A DNA stretch of 51,133 nt from Oceanobacillus indicireducens (GTDB lineage Bacteria; Bacillota; Bacilli; Bacillales; Amphibacillaceae): contig NZ_BMOS01000004.1 in the NCBI RefSeq assembly GCF_014647195.1, positions 6,869-58,001 of the forward strand. The letters run 5' to 3'. The notes beneath the pieces were generated by a model that saw nothing but the letters and a program-made list of their open reading frames with translations, did not search any database and had not been told where the DNA came from. Both the position numbers and the translations under genes were made by a program. Positions 50,221 through 51,133 of this stretch are shown here, in pieces. How positions within the stretch are numbered: the stretch's first letter is position 1; each line of letters opens with the position of its first letter.

Positions 50221-51133
50221 ATGGCTGAACTCGTATTAGAAAATATTCAAAAGAAGTATGATAAAGATGTCGTAGCGGTTAAAGACTTTAACCTGCATAT
50301 TGAAGATAAGGAGTTTATCGTATTCGTTGGACCATCCGGCTGCGGTAAATCTACTACACTACGAATGATTGCAGGTCTAGAGGAAATCACGGAAGGAAAC
50401 CTGTACATTGATAATAAGCGGATGAACGATGTTTCTCCAAAAGACCGTGATATTGCAATGGTTTTCCAAAACTACGCCCTCTATCCGCATATGAGTGTAT
50501 ACGATAATATGGCATTTGGATTAAAACTGCGGAAATTTAAGAAGGCGGAAATCGATAAGCGCGTAAATGAAGCAGCTAAAATTTTAGGCTTGGAGGAATA
50601 CTTAACTCGTAAACCTAAAGCACTTTCTGGTGGTCAGCGTCAGCGTGTTGCATTAGGACGAGCCATTGTCCGCGATCCGAAAGTGTTTCTCATGGACGAA
50701 CCTTTATCAAACCTTGATGCTAAATTACGTGTCCAGATGCGTACAGAAATTCAAAAGCTGCACAGGCGTCTGCAATCAACTACTATTTACGTTACACACG
50801 ATCAGACGGAAGCAATGACAATGGCTACCCGTCTCGTTGTTATGAAGGATGGAGAAATCCAGCAAATCGGTTCTCCTGAAGAAGTGTATAAGAACCCTAA
50901 TAACGTATTCGTCGGTGGCTTCATCGGCTCACCAGCAATGAACTTCTTTACAGGCATCGTGAAGGATTCTTACTTTACCATGGGGGACGTGAAAATAAAA
51001 ATTCCTGAAGGCAAGCTGAAACCATTAAAGGATAATGGCTACCTTGATAAAGAAGTCATTCTCGGTGGTCGCCGTATCATTAAAAAAGATGAACTTGTCT
51101 TTCTAGAGGCAAATCTAGAGTCTACGATATCTG
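50221..51133 (+). CDS. Carbohydrate ABC transporter ATPase (MsmX/UgpC-like), cut by window end
   Basis: The first 304 residues of a MalK-type ATPase. It has Walker [11 protein letters not shown]-loop [19 protein letters not shown], signature [19 protein letters not shown], Walker [17 protein letters not shown] and switch His in YVTHDQTEA. The C-terminal OB/TOBE domain has begun. Bacillus MsmX is a shared energiser for several sugar importers. Where MsmX has GIRPEDIHDEL this copy reads [11 protein letters not shown], coinciding with adapter-like DNA at 51060. AAGGAGGATC precedes the ATG. Confidence 0.93.
   Translation, partial: MAELVLENIQKKYDKDVVAVKDFNLHIEDKEFIVFVGPSGCGKSTTLRMIAGLEEITEGNLYIDNKRMNDVSPKDRDIAMVFQNYALYPHMSVYDNMAFGLKLRKFKKAEIDKRVNEAAKILGLEEYLTRKPKALSGGQRQRVALGRAIVRDPKVFLMDEPLSNLDAKLRVQMRTEIQKLHRRLQSTTIYVTHDQTEAMTMATRLVVMKDGEIQQIGSPEEVYKNPNNVFVGGFIGSPAMNFFTGIVKDSYFTMGDVKIKIPEGKLKPLKDNGYLDKEVILGGRRIIKKDELVFLEANLESTIS
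51060..51081 (+). other. Sequence identical to Illumina P5 adapter end
   Basis: Twenty-two bases (TCTCGGTGGTCGCC followed by GTATCATT) equal the 3' end of the reverse complement of the Illumina P5 adapter and are followed by six A's, as in adapter read-through. The underlying ATPase motif is altered at exactly this place. Probably an assembly artefact. Confidence 0.8.

Overview
The window looks like a chromosomal segment of a low-GC, spore-former-type Bacillaceae (Oceanobacillus/Virgibacillus-like, by inference). Supporting signs are strong GGAGG ribosome binding sites, frequent TTG/GTG starts, sigma-A promoters, and Bacillus-type genes: YocS-like symporter, NagBA with a GlcNAc PTS, AprX-like protease, SigO/RsoA/YvrJ-like trio and MsmX-like ATPase. 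No tRNA, rRNA, CRISPR array or prophage was seen.

Layout. 1-2455: an unassigned structured stretch, an alkyltransferase-like (ATL) protein, a bile-acid-symporter-family carrier and a small membrane protein that probably starts at CTG. 2456-24895, all minus strand: a 22-kb acyl-CoA catabolic region with three AMP-forming acyl-CoA ligases, a phosphotriesterase-like lactonase, two acyl-CoA dehydrogenases, three SDRs, a MaoC hydratase pair, a PaaG-like crotonase, a thiolase, a thioesterase, two MDR oxidoreductases, an orphan carboxyltransferase, a ComB-like phosphatase, an APH-type kinase and a TetR regulator. It also holds debris of a branched-chain amino-acid ABC transporter. The kinase and the 24-kb dehydrogenase look like the two halves of mammalian ACAD11 (compare bacterial LvaA/LvaC). 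With the lactonase and ligases they suggest this route: gamma-lactone -> 4-hydroxy acid -> 4-hydroxyacyl-CoA -> 4-phosphoacyl-CoA -> enoyl-CoA -> beta-oxidation. Related 18-bp operator-like palindromes sit before several of these units.

25049-32161, plus strand: omega-aminotransferase, APC permease, CaiB-type CoA-transferase, glutaryl-CoA-dehydrogenase-like enzyme and semialdehyde dehydrogenase. This fits 5-aminovalerate (or another omega-amino acid) degradation through glutarate. Two units have long leaders ending in terminator-like hairpins. 32222-38498: a DUF3870-like protein, then nagE-nanE-crr-like-nagA-nagB facing a MurR/RpiR regulator (amino-sugar uptake and breakdown). 38690-39300: a decayed IS1182-family transposase. 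39464-43912: a class I aminotransferase and a TAXI-TRAP transporter whose binding protein has its two halves in reversed (circularly permuted) order. 44392-45487: a split sigma factor operon. 45784-51133: intracellular subtilase, NSS transporter, small zinc-ribbon protein, PucR-type regulator behind an attenuator-like leader, and the start of an MsmX-like ATPase cut by the window edge.

A caution: near the right end, 22 bases equal the reverse complement of the Illumina P5 adapter, followed by six A's, exactly where a conserved motif of the ATPase is lost. This assembly may therefore contain artefacts, and unusual structures such as the permuted TAXI gene and the frameshifts should be checked against raw reads.
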